A stretch of DNA of 64,000 nucleotides from Xanthobacteraceae bacterium (lineage in GTDB: Bacteria; Pseudomonadota; Alphaproteobacteria; Rhizobiales; Xanthobacteraceae). Shown here piece by piece: positions 8,492-19,601 of this stretch (within the stretch, counting starts at the first letter, position 1; the number at the start of each line of letters is the position of its first letter). The notes under the pieces were generated by a model. It had not been told where the DNA came from. It saw nothing but the letters and a program-made list of their open reading frames with translations, and did no database searches. The stretch covers positions 21,636 to 85,635 of the forward strand of contig JASHOX010000192.1 in the NCBI GenBank assembly GCA_030038415.1, given 5' to 3'. Both the position numbers and the translations under genes were made by a program.

Positions 8492-9712
8492 ATGGCCGTG
8501 GATGATCTGACCGCACCGCTTGGCCGCGAACGGAATAGACGCCGGCGGACGTTTAAGCTTCCGGTACCGCAAATCGTGGCCGGGGCGCTCGCCGCGTTCC
8601 TCGGCCTGTTCGTGCTCTGGGCGATCGTCGCCGACGATCCGTACGGGGGCGAGCCGATGGCCGTTGTGTCGGCGAATCTGCGCCTACCCGCGAAAACTTC
8701 CGATATTTCGCCGCCACAGCCGGGCGCGCCTGCAGGCGACAACCACCATGACGGTCAGGTCATGAGTCCGGCGTCACAGCCGGCGCTTGGCGCGCCGCCC
8801 AATACCACCACCGTCACGATCATTGACGGCAAAACCGGCGCCAAGCAGGAGGTCGTGGTTCCGGCGCCAGCCGGCGGCCCGGCGCCAGCCAAGGCCCCTC
8901 CGGTGGACCCGAAATTCATCGAGATGACGCCGCACGGCGCCATCCCGAGAATCGCCGCCGACGGGACGCGGCCTGCGGACGCATTTGCCCGGCCGGTGCA
9001 GCCTTTGCCTGGCAAGCCGGACGCTCCGCGCATAGCCCTGATCGTCGAAGGCCTAGGGGTCAGCGCAAACGCGACGTCCGACGCAATCGCCAAGCTGCCG
9101 GGCCAGGTCACCCTCGGCTTTGTGCCCTATGGCGCTCAGGTCGCTCCACTGGCCGCTCAGGCGCGCGCCGTCGGTCACGAGATCCTGCTGCAAGTGCCGA
9201 TGGAACCGTTCGACTATCCGGACAACGATCCCGGTCCGCAGACGCTGCTCACCTCGCTCACGCCGGCGCAGAATATCGACCGCCTGCACTGGGTGATGAG
9301 CCAGTTTCAAGGCTATGTCGGGCTCGCCAATTCGATGGGCGCACGCTTCACCGCCTCCGAGACGAGCTTCGCCCCGATCCTGAGCGAGACCGCAAAACGT
9401 GGGCTGATCTTTGTCGACGACGGCTCGAACCCCAGAAGCGTGGCCGGCCAGATCGCAGGCGCCAACAATCTGCCGTTCGCACGGGTCGACGTAATCATCG
9501 ATGCGGTGCCGACGCCAAGTGAAATCGACCGCGCGCTGGGTCGCCTGGAAATGGCGGCGCGCGAGCGCAGCGTCGCGGTCGGCGTCGCGTCCGCGCTCCC
9601 GGTATCGATCGAGCAAATCGCCAAGTGGACGAAATCGGCGGCAAGCCGCGGGCTGCTATTGGTCCCGATCACCGCGGCAATCAAAGGCAAGCAGTCGACC
9701 GCGAGCGAATAG
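8492..9712 (+). CDS. Divergent polysaccharide deacetylase family protein (YibQ-like, COG2861)
   Basis: 406 residues. A basic N-terminus (RERNRRRRTFKL) precedes one transmembrane segment (IVAGALAAFLGLFVLWAIV, about 28-46). A Pro/Ala-rich linker runs to about residue 170, and the C-terminal domain starts at RIALIVEGLGVS. The conserved features of the family are seen: LPGQVTLGFVPYG, GHEILLQVPMEPFDYP, GLANSMGARFTA and LIFVDDGS. The fold is deacetylase-like, and family members are predicted periplasmic and linked to cell division or envelope genes, but the activity is unproven. AAGGA lies about 8 bases upstream of the ATG. Confidence 0.88.
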   Translation: MAVDDLTAPLGRERNRRRRTFKLPVPQIVAGALAAFLGLFVLWAIVADDPYGGEPMAVVSANLRLPAKTSDISPPQPGAPAGDNHHDGQVMSPASQPALGAPPNTTTVTIIDGKTGAKQEVVVPAPAGGPAPAKAPPVDPKFIEMTPHGAIPRIAADGTRPADAFARPVQPLPGKPDAPRIALIVEGLGVSANATSDAIAKLPGQVTLGFVPYGAQVAPLAAQARAVGHEILLQVPMEPFDYPDNDPGPQTLLTSLTPAQNIDRLHWVMSQFQGYVGLANSMGARFTASETSFAPILSETAKRGLIFVDDGSNPRSVAGQIAGANNLPFARVDVIIDAVPTPSEIDRALGRLEMAARERSVAVGVASALPVSIEQIAKWTKSAASRGLLLVPITAAIKGKQSTASE

Positions 9713-9795
9713 CGAAGCTAGGCAATAGCCAATAGAATTAACTACACTGACGCTCGCCGTCCCCCGGTCGCCGTTTCCAGAATAAAATTTTGCAA

Positions 9796-10299
9796 ATGCG
9801 CTTCGAAGACCTCCCTTATCGTCCCTGCGTCGGCGTCGTGTTGTTTAACCGCGAGGGCATGGTCTTCATCGGCCGGCGCATCGACGGACCGGAACATATT
9901 GACCTCACGCACTCCTGGCAGATGCCGCAGGGCGGCATCGATCAAGGCGAAGAGCCGTGGCCGGCGGCGGTGCGCGAATTGCGCGAAGAAACCAATATCC
10001 GCTCAGTGGAACGCCTCGGCGAAATTTCGGACTGGCTGAAATACGACATTCCGCGCGAAATCGTGGGCCAGGCATGGAAAGGCAAATATCGCGGCCAGAC
10101 GCAAAAATGGTTCGCCATGCGTTTTACCGGCAATGACCCCGAGATCGACGTGGAACATCCCGCCGGACATGAGCCGGAATTCAGCTCCTGGCGCTGGGAG
10201 CGCCTGCAGAATGTCCCGGACCTCGTCGTGCCGTTCAAGCGCACGGTCTACGAGCGGGTGGTCGCGGAATTCGCCAAATACGCAAAAATCGTCGGATGA
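9796..10299 (+). CDS. rppH: RNA pyrophosphohydrolase RppH (Nudix)
   Basis: 167 residues from ATG 9796 (an in-frame TTG lies 6 bases upstream). Removes pyrophosphate from the 5' end of triphosphorylated mRNA and so triggers decay. The Nudix box is complete at about residues 46-68: [10 protein letters not shown] then REL then REETNI. The family signatures [11 protein letters not shown] at the start and [19 protein letters not shown] and FSSWRWERL further on match RppH rather than a general Nudix enzyme. It ends 43 bp before the convergent atpC. Confidence 0.96.
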   Translation: MRFEDLPYRPCVGVVLFNREGMVFIGRRIDGPEHIDLTHSWQMPQGGIDQGEEPWPAAVRELREETNIRSVERLGEISDWLKYDIPREIVGQAWKGKYRGQTQKWFAMRFTGNDPEIDVEHPAGHEPEFSSWRWERLQNVPDLVVPFKRTVYERVVAEFAKYAKIVG

Positions 10300-10342
10300 A
10301 TCGCTGAGGTGGCCGTCCCGACGCCAGTCGTCGCGGGCGTTG

Positions 10343-10741
10343 CTATTGCGTCAATGCCGTCTGCAGCGCTTTCAATTGCTCGAGATGACGCGCCAGCTTG
10401 TCGCGTAACGCATCGTCCTTGCTGTCGGCGACGTCTTCCTCGGCATCCCTGATTTCGTCGGCAAGGAGCGCGATATCGAAATCGGCGCGGGCTACGGCCT
10501 TGTCGGCGAGCACGGTCAACCCCTTCGGGCTCACCTCGGCAAAGCCGCCGATGACGACGACCGGCTCGCGCTGGCCGCCGCGGAAGATGGTCACGATACC
10601 GGGCCGCAACGTGGTCACCAGCGGTGCATGACCGGGGAGGATGCCCATGTCGCCTTCGCTGCCGGGCAAATCCACTTGGTCGACGTCGCCGGAGAACAGC
10701 ACGCTCTCGGGCGATACAAATTCGAAATGAAGTCCAGCCAT
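10343..10741 (-). CDS. atpC: ATP synthase F1 epsilon subunit
   Basis: 132 residues, normal length. Part of the central stalk that rotates with gamma and regulates ATP hydrolysis. The beta-sandwich domain is clear (FEFVSPESVLFSGDVDQVDLPG, then GDMGILPGHAPLVTTLRPG, and FAEVSPKGLTVLAD) followed by the two-helix C-terminal hairpin (about 85-132). Last gene of the atpHAGDC operon; its ATG is 5 bp after the atpD stop. Confidence 0.97.
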   Translation of the reverse strand: MAGLHFEFVSPESVLFSGDVDQVDLPGSEGDMGILPGHAPLVTTLRPGIVTIFRGGQREPVVVIGGFAEVSPKGLTVLADKAVARADFDIALLADEIRDAEEDVADSKDDALRDKLARHLEQLKALQTALTQ

Positions 10742-10746
10742 GGTAG

Positions 10747-12210
<1,464 letters not shown>

Positions 12211-13089
12211 TCACAGCGCTTCGGCTCCGGAGATAATTTCGATCAGTTCCTTGGTAATCATCGCCTGACGCGTGCGATTGTAGGTGAGCGTTTGCCGGCG
12301 GATCATGTCGCCGGCATTGCGAGTCGCATTGTCCATCGCCGACATTTGCGCGCCGTAGAACGAGGCGGCGTTCTCCAGAAGCGCGCGGAAAATCTGCACG
12401 GCGACGTTGCGCGGCAATAGCTCATGAAGGATATCTTCGGCGTCCGGCTCGAACTCATAGGCGGCGCCGCCCAAGGCATCGGCCGCCTTCGCATCGAACA
12501 CCGGCGGGATGACCTGCTGCGCAGTCGGTATCTGGGCGATCACCGAGCGGAAGCGCGAATAGAACAGGGTGCAGACGTCGAACTCGAATTTGTCGAACAG
12601 CGCGATGATTTTTTCCGCGATCATCTTCGCATTTTCGAAACGCAGCACGCGCACCGAGCGCAGATCGACCAGTTCGACGATCTGGCGGGCGTAGAGCCGG
12701 CGCAATTGATCGTAGCCTTTACGGCCGACGCAGAAAAACTTGACTTCCTTGCCCTCCGCCGTCAGCGCCGCGGCCCGCTCGCGCGCGAGCCGCACGATCG
12801 CGGTGTTGAACGGACCGCACAAACCGCGTTCGGCGGTGCAAACAAGAAGAAGATGCCGCTGGTCGCTGCCGGTGCCGCGCAACAGTCGCGGCGCGGTGTC
12901 GACGCCCGCGACCGAAGCCGCGATATTGCCGAGCACGGTATCCATGTGGTCGGCATAAGGACGCGCCGCTTCGGCCGCGGCTTGGGCGCGACGCAGCTTC
13001 GACGCCGCGACCATCTGCATGGCCTTGGTGATCTTCTGCGTCGCCTTGGTAGCGGCGATGCGGTTACGCAGATCTTTAAGCGAGGGCAT
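12211..13089 (-). CDS. atpG: ATP synthase F1 gamma subunit
   Basis: 292 residues, the rotor shaft of F1. The N-terminal helix [24 protein letters not shown] and the C-terminal helix with [14 protein letters not shown] and [18 protein letters not shown] form the coiled coil. The middle is the Rossmann-like domain ([11 protein letters not shown]). Standard position between atpA and atpD, 26 bp after the atpA stop. Confidence 0.98.
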   Translation of the reverse strand: MPSLKDLRNRIAATKATQKITKAMQMVAASKLRRAQAAAEAARPYADHMDTVLGNIAASVAGVDTAPRLLRGTGSDQRHLLLVCTAERGLCGPFNTAIVRLARERAAALTAEGKEVKFFCVGRKGYDQLRRLYARQIVELVDLRSVRVLRFENAKMIAEKIIALFDKFEFDVCTLFYSRFRSVIAQIPTAQQVIPPVFDAKAADALGGAAYEFEPDAEDILHELLPRNVAVQIFRALLENAASFYGAQMSAMDNATRNAGDMIRRQTLTYNRTRQAMITKELIEIISGAEAL

Positions 13090-13115
13090 CCGAAGCTCGA
13101 TCTATTCCCGCGCGC

Positions 13116-14645
13116 TCACGCAAACGTCTTGGCGTAATCGTTGACGACGCCCTTGAGCTTTTCCGCGGTCGCGTCGTCGAGATCGCGCGATTCGCGGATC
13201 GTCTTGAGGATGTCGCCATGCTTGGTGTGCAACAGACTGAGCAGACCATCCTCGAAAGCGCGAATGCGATCGACCGGCAGCGGATCGAGATAGCCGTTGA
13301 CGCCGGCATAGATGACGCAGACCTGCTCCTCCATGGCGAGCGGCGAGAATTGCGGCTGCTTAAGCAGCTCGGTAAGCCGCGAACCGCGATTGAGGAGCCG
13401 CTGCGTGGTGGCATCGAGGTCGGAGCCGAACTGCGCGAAGGCCGCCATTTCGCGGTATTGCGCCAGTTCGCCCTTGATGCGGCCGGCGACTTTTTTCATC
13501 GCCTTGGTCTGCGCCGCGGAGCCGACCCGAGAGACCGAAAGTCCGACATTCACTGCCGGTCGGATGCCTTGATAGAACAAATCGGTCTCGAGAAAGATTT
13601 GGCCGTCGGTGATGGAGATGACGTTGGTCGGAATATAGGCCGACACGTCGTTGGCTTGCGTTTCGATGACCGGCAGCGCGGTGAGCGAGCCGGCCTTATT
13701 GTCGTCGTTCATCTTCGCCGCGCGCTCGAGCAAGCGCGAATGCAGATAGAACACGTCGCCCGGATAGGCCTCGCGCCCCGGCGGCCGCCGCAGCAACAGC
13801 GACATCTGGCGATAGGCGACGGCCTGTTTGGACAGGTCGTCGTAGATGATCACGGCGTGCATGCCGTTATCGCGGAAATATTCGCCCATGGCGCAGCCGG
13901 CAAACGGCGCTAGAAACTGCATCGGCGCCGGATCCGACGCTGTCGCTGCGACGACGATCGAGTAATCGAGCGCGCCGTTTTCCTCCAAAACCTTGACGAA
14001 TTGCGCGACGGTGGACCGCTTCTGTCCGACTGCGACATAGACGCAGTAGAGCTTGATCTTCTCGTCGCCGGACTGATTGAGCGATTTCTGATTGAGGATG
14101 GTGTCGAGCGCGATCGCGGTCTTGCCGGTCTGACGGTCGCCGATGATCAATTCGCGCTGGCCGCGGCCGATTGGAATCAACGCGTCGATCGCTTTCAGTC
14201 CCGTCGCCATCGGCTCATGCACGGATTTGCGCGGGATGATGCCTGGCGCTTTGACGTCGACGCGTGCCTTGTGGTCGGCCTTGATCGGCCCCTTGCCGTC
14301 AATCGGATCGCCAAGTGCGTCGACGACGCGGCCAAGCAAACCCTTGCCGACCGGCACCTCGACGATGGCTCGGGTACGCTTGACGGTCTGGCCTTCCGCG
14401 ATGTCGCGGTCGCTGCCGAAAATCACGATGCCGACATTGTCGCTTTCGAGATTGAGCGTCATGCCTTTGATGCCGCTTTCGAATTCGACCATTTCGCCGG
14501 CCTGGACGTTGTCGAGGCCGTAGACACGGGCAATGCCGTCGCCGACCGATAGCACCTGGCCGACTTCCGAGACTTCGGCCTCCTGGCCGAAATTCTTGAT
14601 CTGCTCTTTGAGAATGGCGGAGATTTCCGCGGCACGGATGTCCAT
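13116..14645 (-). CDS. atpA: ATP synthase F1 alpha subunit
   Basis: 509 residues, the non-catalytic nucleotide-binding subunit. P-loop GDRQTGKTA starts at residue 169. IREIL-like N-terminal helix ([13 protein letters not shown]), [28 protein letters not shown] and the C-terminal helical domain ending NDYAKTFA are all typical. The start codon overlaps the atpH stop by one base (TAATG). Confidence 0.98.
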   Translation of the reverse strand: MDIRAAEISAILKEQIKNFGQEAEVSEVGQVLSVGDGIARVYGLDNVQAGEMVEFESGIKGMTLNLESDNVGIVIFGSDRDIAEGQTVKRTRAIVEVPVGKGLLGRVVDALGDPIDGKGPIKADHKARVDVKAPGIIPRKSVHEPMATGLKAIDALIPIGRGQRELIIGDRQTGKTAIALDTILNQKSLNQSGDEKIKLYCVYVAVGQKRSTVAQFVKVLEENGALDYSIVVAATASDPAPMQFLAPFAGCAMGEYFRDNGMHAVIIYDDLSKQAVAYRQMSLLLRRPPGREAYPGDVFYLHSRLLERAAKMNDDNKAGSLTALPVIETQANDVSAYIPTNVISITDGQIFLETDLFYQGIRPAVNVGLSVSRVGSAAQTKAMKKVAGRIKGELAQYREMAAFAQFGSDLDATTQRLLNRGSRLTELLKQPQFSPLAMEEQVCVIYAGVNGYLDPLPVDRIRAFEDGLLSLLHTKHGDILKTIRESRDLDDATAEKLKGVVNDYAKTFA

Positions 14646-15205
14646 TAGCGAGCCTCTTTCATGGCGTGCTTGATCGCATTGAGCTTGGTGCGCAGCGAGG
14701 TATCGACCATACGGCTACCGAGCTTGACCACGAGCCCGCCGATGATGGCGGGATCGATCTTGATGTCGAGGTCGACGTTCTTGCCGCTGACTGCTTTGAG
14801 CGCGGCGCGCAACGCCTCGATGTGTTCTTCCTTGAGCTTTTCCGCCACAGTGACTTGAGCGGTCGTCTCACCCTTGTGTTGGGCGACCCGCTCGCGGAAC
14901 GCCCGGATCATGTCGCGCACCGCGAACAGCCGGCGATTTGACGTCACGAGCTTGAGGAAACGCGCCGCAAGTCCGCCGATCTCGGCGCGGTCGAGCACGG
15001 CGCCCAGCGCCTGTAATTGCTCGTCGGCGGAAAATACCGGGCTGCGCACCAGGCGCATGAGATCTGCGCTTTCGCCGATGAGCACGTCAAAGCGGTCGAG
15101 ATCGGCTTTGACCGCGTCGATCGCATTCATCTCGCGGGCGAGATCGAACAGGGCGGTCGCATAGCGGCCGGCCATTCCGGATACGAGAGGTTCTTCGCCT
15201 GCCAC
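14645..15205 (-). CDS. atpH: ATP synthase F1 delta subunit
   Basis: 186 residues, the peripheral stalk protein (OSCP equivalent) that ties F1 to the b subunits. The N-terminal helical bundle ([11 protein letters not shown]) and the C-terminal [20 protein letters not shown] are family signatures. The start is GTG at 15205. An internal ATG at 15175 would remove the first ten residues (VSG before MAGRYA) that homologues usually have. First gene of the operon. The F0 genes are not in the window, as usual for alphaproteobacteria. Confidence 0.96.
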   Translation of the reverse strand: MAGEEPLVSGMAGRYATALFDLAREMNAIDAVKADLDRFDVLIGESADLMRLVRSPVFSADEQLQALGAVLDRAEIGGLAARFLKLVTSNRRLFAVRDMIRAFRERVAQHKGETTAQVTVAEKLKEEHIEALRAALKAVSGKNVDLDIKIDPAIIGGLVVKLGSRMVDTSLRTKLNAIKHAMKEAR

Positions 15206-15512
15206 TTCGCGTGCTCGTCTAGGCGCTCTTTGGAGCTATTTCCGCAAGACTCACACCCGGCGCGAATGGTCGGTGCAAGCCCTTCGGATTCAAGCGGGAC
15301 TTGGATAGCGCGGGCGCAGCGGAAAAAGCCCGCGATCCCGCGTAAATCGCGGGTTTGCTAACATAGAGCCGAATGCGGTGCAACAACGGGGAACCCCCGA
15401 TGAAAGGGGCTTGGATTGCGGGCAAAAGGCTGGCTCGCAGAGATCCGCTGCGGCCTTTCTTGCGCCGCGGCGGCGGCTCATGCACGGTAATGGCCACGCC
15501 GGGATCCCTTCC
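15206..15512. other. Intergenic region between divergent atpH and the MFS gene
   Basis: 307 bp with no convincing gene. It must hold the atp operon promoter (minus) and the MFS promoter (plus). On the minus strand I see a weak pair, TTGTTG near 15393 with TATGTT near 15370, spaced about 15 bp, not a confident promoter. A stem-loop with a T-run at 15322-15353 is listed separately. Confidence 0.5.
15322..15353 (-). terminator. Terminator-like hairpin in the atp operon leader
   Basis: Inverted repeat CCCGCGAT (15329-15336) / ATCGCGGG (15346-15353), 8 bp, 9-base loop. Read on the minus strand it is followed by CTTTTT, like an intrinsic terminator. No minus-strand gene lies upstream that would need ending. 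It may be an attenuator, a 5' stabilising stem, or the end of a small RNA. Confidence 0.4.
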
Positions 15513-16721
15513 ATGACGTCCCCCGCAAGCCGAGACGGCCTCTCAACCGGCCGTCTGATCAAGCTCATGTCGCTGCTTTGGCTTGCCGGAGTGGCGATGC
15601 GCATGACGATTCTCGCTATGCCGCCGGTGATTCCGCTGGTGCACAGCGAACTGCACATGTCGGAGACGCAGGTCGGGCTGTTGATTGGATTGCCGCTGGC
15701 GCTTTTTGCCGTTGCCGCCGTTCCGGGATCGCTGCTCATCGTCCGGGTCGGCGCCCGCAATGCCGCCGTACTGGGCATGATTATCGCGGCGTTCGCTGGC
15801 GCCGCGCGCAGCGCCGCAATCGACGTCTGGACGCTTTACGCCGCCGCCATCGCGACTGGCTTCGGCGTCGCGATCATGCAGCCTGGAATGCCGACGCTGG
15901 TCGGCGAATGGCTGCCGGACCGCATCGCGCACGGCACCATCGCATATACCAGCGGCATGCTGATAGGCGCACTGTTTGCGACCGGCCTGACCATTCCCTT
16001 TGTATTGCCGCTGGTCGGCGGCTCCTGGCGGCTCGATCTTCTGGTATGGGCGGTGCCTGCGCTCCTCATCGCGCCGGTGTTTTTTATCCTCAGCCCGAAA
16101 ACGGATAACGTGTCCACGATCGCCAACAAGGTCGGCGCGCTGTGGTGGCCGAATTTCAAGGATCCGCTGGTCTGGCTCCTGGGCCTCACCTTCGGCAGCA
16201 ACAATAGCCCGTTCTTCGGCACCAACGCATTTCTCGGCGACTACCTCGCCAGCCAGGGCAAGGCGGATCTCCTCGGCGCGGCGCTGGGATGGCTCAACGG
16301 CGCACAGATCGTCGCTCCACTCATTCTGCTCCTGCTGGCCAATCGGCTGCAGGGGCGCGCCTGGCCGTTCTCGCTGTTCGGTCCGGTTCTCTTGGCGGCT
16401 TTCCTCGGACTGATCTTCGGGCATTCCGCCGCGGTAATTCTCGTTTGCGCGGCACTGGTCGGCTTCACCACGGCAATTACGCTGACGGCAACGCTGGCTT
16501 TGCCGCCGCTTCTGAGTTCGCCCGCCGACCTGGCGCGCACCTCCGCCGGCATGTTTACCGTCAGCTACGCTACGGCGATCATCATCCCGACCATCAGCGG
16601 CGCGCTGTGGGATGCAACAGGAAGACCGTGGACGGCGTTCGTGCCGCTATGCGTTTGCGCGGTGACGTTGACTGTGTTTGGCACGGTGGCGACCCGCTAT
16701 CCACCCGCCACTGGCGGTTGA
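15513..16721 (+). CDS. MFS transporter, CynX/NimT-like (COG2807)
   Basis: 402 residues from ATG 15513, with about 12 hydrophobic segments. The sequence GVAMRMTILAMPPVIPLVHSELHMSETQVGLLIGLP at the start and RVGARNAAVLGMIIAAFAG after helix 2 fit the CynX/YeaN branch of the major facilitator superfamily, which moves cyanate or nitroimidazole-like compounds. A longer frame reaches 15378, but it has no hydrophobic content and I consider it untranslated. The substrate is not predictable. The next gene is a deacetylase-family hydrolase on the same strand. Confidence 0.85.
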   Translation: MTSPASRDGLSTGRLIKLMSLLWLAGVAMRMTILAMPPVIPLVHSELHMSETQVGLLIGLPLALFAVAAVPGSLLIVRVGARNAAVLGMIIAAFAGAARSAAIDVWTLYAAAIATGFGVAIMQPGMPTLVGEWLPDRIAHGTIAYTSGMLIGALFATGLTIPFVLPLVGGSWRLDLLVWAVPALLIAPVFFILSPKTDNVSTIANKVGALWWPNFKDPLVWLLGLTFGSNNSPFFGTNAFLGDYLASQGKADLLGAALGWLNGAQIVAPLILLLLANRLQGRAWPFSLFGPVLLAAFLGLIFGHSAAVILVCAALVGFTTAITLTATLALPPLLSSPADLARTSAGMFTVSYATAIIIPTISGALWDATGRPWTAFVPLCVCAVTLTVFGTVATRYPPATGG

Positions 16722-16776
16722 GTGGACCGCCAGTCCGTCCATGCTATCGCTGCCGCCGAAAGGCATGATTCCGCAA

Positions 16777-17709
16777 ATGACCACACGACCGAAAAAACCT
16801 GCCCGACAAAAGACTTCCGCTAGGCGGCCGATGCTGCCGCCCGACCGCGTTCCCTATTCGGCGATCACCGAGCGCGCGCCCCTTCGCTTGCCCAATGGCG
16901 CCCGCATGGCGGTATGGGCGGTCATCAATGTCGAGGACTGGGACCCGACGCAGCCGATGCCGCGCACGGTGCTGACGCCGCCGGCCGGCGGCTCGCCGAT
17001 GCCCGACGTGCCCAATTGGGCTTGGCATGAATACGGCAATCGCGTCGGCTTTTGGCGGTTCGTCAAAGTGTTCGACGAGTTCGCGATCCCGGCAGTAATC
17101 GCCATCAACGGCTCGGCGCTTGCCGCCTATCCGGCCATCGTCCAAGCCGCGGTCGAGCGCAAATGGGAGTTCATTGGCCACGGCTTTACGCAACGTAATC
17201 TGCAAAAAGTGGAGAACGAGCGCGCCGATATCCGCAAGGTTCGTGACGCTATCGCCAAGACCGCCGGAAAGCCACCGCGCGGCTGGCTCGGCCCCGGCCT
17301 CACCGAAACCTGGCAGACGCCGGACGTGCTCGTCGAGGAAGGCTACGACTACGTCGCCGATTGGGTGCTCGACGATCAGCCGGTGTGGCTGAAAACCCGC
17401 AGCAAGCCGATCCTCAATTTGCCCTACACGCAGGAATGCAACGACGTCGCCATGATGCTGATCCAACATCACAAGGCTTCTGAATATTGCGACCGCGCGC
17501 TCGACCAGTTCGAGCAGATTTACGCGGATGCCGCCGATTCGGCGCGCGTCATGGCGCTCTCGGTTCACCCGTACATCATGGGCGCGCCGCATCGCGTGAA
17601 ATATCTGCGCCGCGTCTTCGAGGTCATTCGCAAAAAGTCCGACGTGCTATTCTGGACCGGCGCGCAGATCGCCGACTGGTTCCTCGGCGCCGGGCCAAAA
17701 GCGCCGTGA
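16777..17709 (+). CDS. Polysaccharide deacetylase family hydrolase (PuuE/allantoinase-type)
   Basis: 310 residues from ATG 16777 (ATGs at 16741 and 16765 are also in frame; none has a strong ribosome binding site). NodB-fold protein of the carbohydrate esterase 4 superfamily. WAVINVEDWDP carries the acidic metal motif, FIGHGFTQRNL stands where the HxxxH zinc motif is usually found, and the C-terminus has LSVHPYIMGAPHR, the conserved histidine motif. These variants are seen in the allantoinase/amidohydrolase-like branch rather than chitin deacetylases. It has no signal peptide, so it is probably cytoplasmic and acts on a small amide. Confidence 0.82.
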   Translation: MTTRPKKPARQKTSARRPMLPPDRVPYSAITERAPLRLPNGARMAVWAVINVEDWDPTQPMPRTVLTPPAGGSPMPDVPNWAWHEYGNRVGFWRFVKVFDEFAIPAVIAINGSALAAYPAIVQAAVERKWEFIGHGFTQRNLQKVENERADIRKVRDAIAKTAGKPPRGWLGPGLTETWQTPDVLVEEGYDYVADWVLDDQPVWLKTRSKPILNLPYTQECNDVAMMLIQHHKASEYCDRALDQFEQIYADAADSARVMALSVHPYIMGAPHRVKYLRRVFEVIRKKSDVLFWTGAQIADWFLGAGPKAP

Positions 17710-17730
17710 TGACCTTGCCGTGACCCATCA

Positions 17731-18657
17731 GTGAGAAATCCCGACCTCGCACGCGATGCTTCGAGTGACGCCGACGTCGGCGCGCGGCTGATGCTCGTCA
17801 TGTTATGCGTCATCTGGGGCGCGACTTGGCCGATCATGCGGATCGCGCTCTACGAAATTCCGCCGCTGAGCATGCGAACTGTCACTGCGGCGCTCGGTTC
17901 ATTGACGCTGTATCTGGCGTGCCGCCTCCAAGGTCGTAGCTTGCGGGTTGCGATCACGCGGGATTGGCTGCATCTCACCATCGCGTCGTTGCTTAATATC
18001 GTCGCCTTCACCGTGTTCGGCTCCTTCGCCCAGCTTACTGCCGCAACATCGCGCGTCACCATCCTCGCCTACACGATGCCGATTTGGTCGGTGTTATTCG
18101 CCTGGCTGTTGTTGCGCGAATGGCCAAATCGCATGCAGGCGACGGCGTTGCTTCTATGTGCGGCGGGGCTCGGCATCCTGATCTATCCATTGGCCGAAAC
18201 AAAGATTCCGCCAGGAATCTGGCTGGCGCTCCTGACCGGCGTGTGCTGGGCTGCCGGTACCGTTTATCTGAAGTGGGCGCGGATCAAGGCCGATCCCATG
18301 GCCATCGCCAGCTGGCAGGTAACGATCGCCTTCGCGGTCACCACGGCCTTCATGCTGATATTCGAGGGCCACCTGCATTTCGCGCATGCCAGTCCGCTCG
18401 CATTGCTTTGTACGGCGTCGACCGGTTTCCTCGCCAACGGCGTCGCCTATGGACTGTGGTTCGCGATCGTGCGCCGCCTGCCGGCCATGACGGCGTCGCT
18501 CGGTGTCCTTGGCAGTCCGGCGATCGGCGTCGTCGCCTCGATCCTGCTCCTCGGCGAACGGCCCACCGCCGCCGATCTTGTCGGATTCGCCTTGATTTTC
18601 GCCGCCTCCACCTGCGTTCTGCTGGCGCGGCAGCCGACGATAAGAGCTAACGCTTGA
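17731..18657 (+). CDS. DMT-superfamily transporter (EamA domains)
   Basis: 308 residues with ten predicted transmembrane helices in two EamA repeats. The first repeat starts LVMLCVIWGATWPIMRIALYEIPPL and the second GIWLALLTGVCWAAGTVYLKWARI; both carry the conserved (I/C)WG(A)-like motif. The call uses GTG 17731; ATG 17791 would remove the non-membrane lead. Probably an exporter of amino acids or metabolites. It overlaps the convergent hydrolase gene by 11 bp. Confidence 0.85.
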   Translation: MRNPDLARDASSDADVGARLMLVMLCVIWGATWPIMRIALYEIPPLSMRTVTAALGSLTLYLACRLQGRSLRVAITRDWLHLTIASLLNIVAFTVFGSFAQLTAATSRVTILAYTMPIWSVLFAWLLLREWPNRMQATALLLCAAGLGILIYPLAETKIPPGIWLALLTGVCWAAGTVYLKWARIKADPMAIASWQVTIAFAVTTAFMLIFEGHLHFAHASPLALLCTASTGFLANGVAYGLWFAIVRRLPAMTASLGVLGSPAIGVVASILLLGERPTAADLVGFALIFAASTCVLLARQPTIRANA

Positions 18658-19495
18658 TTTGCTGTGCCAATGCGGCGACACGCGCAGTTAACGCGCTTTG
18701 CGGGTCGGCCAGCAATTCAATGACGGTGAAGTGATTGGTGCCGGCAATTTCCTCGTAGCGGGTTTTCGCACCGGCCTGCTGCCAAGTCTGCGCGATGAGC
18801 CGGCTCTGGCGCTTGAACTCGCTCGATTCGAGCCCGCCGACAACGGCATCGAAGCTTCGGCCGGATTGAACCGGCCAGAACGCCGGCGACATATCGCGTG
18901 CTTTCGCGGCATCGAGCCGCAAATCCTGGTTGACGCTGATGCCGACAAGCGGAGCAAGATCGAATACGCCGGAAATCGAATAGCCGGCCGGGATGAGATC
19001 GGCCGGCGCCTTGGGATAGAGCGAAGCCCAGTCGGTGCCGACCATCGCCGCCGAGAGATGGCCGCCGGCGGAATGTCCGCAGACCAGCATGCGTCGGCCG
19101 AACCGCTGCCATAAAAACGCGCAGGCGCGCCGCATCTGCTCGATAATCTCCGCGATCGAGACGTTGGGGCAAAGGTCATAACCCACGACCGCGACGCCTA
19201 CGCCCCGCGCATTCGGACCGCGCGCCACATGGCTGTAAAACGAAGGATCGAGCGACCGCCACCAGCCGCCATGGATGAAAATCGCCAGCGGCGCATCCTC
19301 GCCGGCCGCCGGCAGAAACAGGTCAAAATATTGGCGCGGCGTATCGCCATAGGACATGCCGAGCTCGGCGCGACCGCTCTTGAGTGCTTCGGCGCGAAAC
19401 AGCTCGGCGTCGCGCGTCCAGCGAGCGAATATCTCCGGATGTTCCGGCACACGGGCGCGGTTGTTGTATTCGGCTTCGTAGTCGATGTCGGCCAC
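18647..19495 (-). CDS. Alpha/beta hydrolase (kynurenine formamidase/esterase-like)
   Basis: 282 residues from GTG 19495, chosen because AGGAGG lies 5 bases upstream and the protein then opens with DYEAEYNNRARVPEHP, the normal N-terminus of this family. The longer ATG at 19561 would leave only 40 bp to the divergent mtnA. HGGWW (oxyanion hole) and the nucleophile elbow GHSAGGH are clear; the catalytic His is in GTNHF. This resembles arylformamidase and carboxylesterase members of the BD-FAE type. The substrate is unknown. Confidence 0.85.
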   Translation of the reverse strand: MADIDYEAEYNNRARVPEHPEIFARWTRDAELFRAEALKSGRAELGMSYGDTPRQYFDLFLPAAGEDAPLAIFIHGGWWRSLDPSFYSHVARGPNARGVGVAVVGYDLCPNVSIAEIIEQMRRACAFLWQRFGRRMLVCGHSAGGHLSAAMVGTDWASLYPKAPADLIPAGYSISGVFDLAPLVGISVNQDLRLDAAKARDMSPAFWPVQSGRSFDAVVGGLESSEFKRQSRLIAQTWQQAGAKTRYEEIAGTNHFTVIELLADPQSALTARVAALAQQIKR

Positions 19496-19601
19496 CGGCG
19501 CCTCCTGGCAGAGGAAGCGAATTTGCTGCATGCCGCGTGGGCTGGCAAGTTGCCGCGTCATACGGCATCGACAGCGTGCCGAAATCTGCTAGTTGAGCAT
19601 T

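Noticed and set aside
15378..15512. 45-residue extension of the MFS protein
   Set aside because: Polar, low-complexity and not preceded by a ribosome binding site; the transporter has a natural start at 15513.
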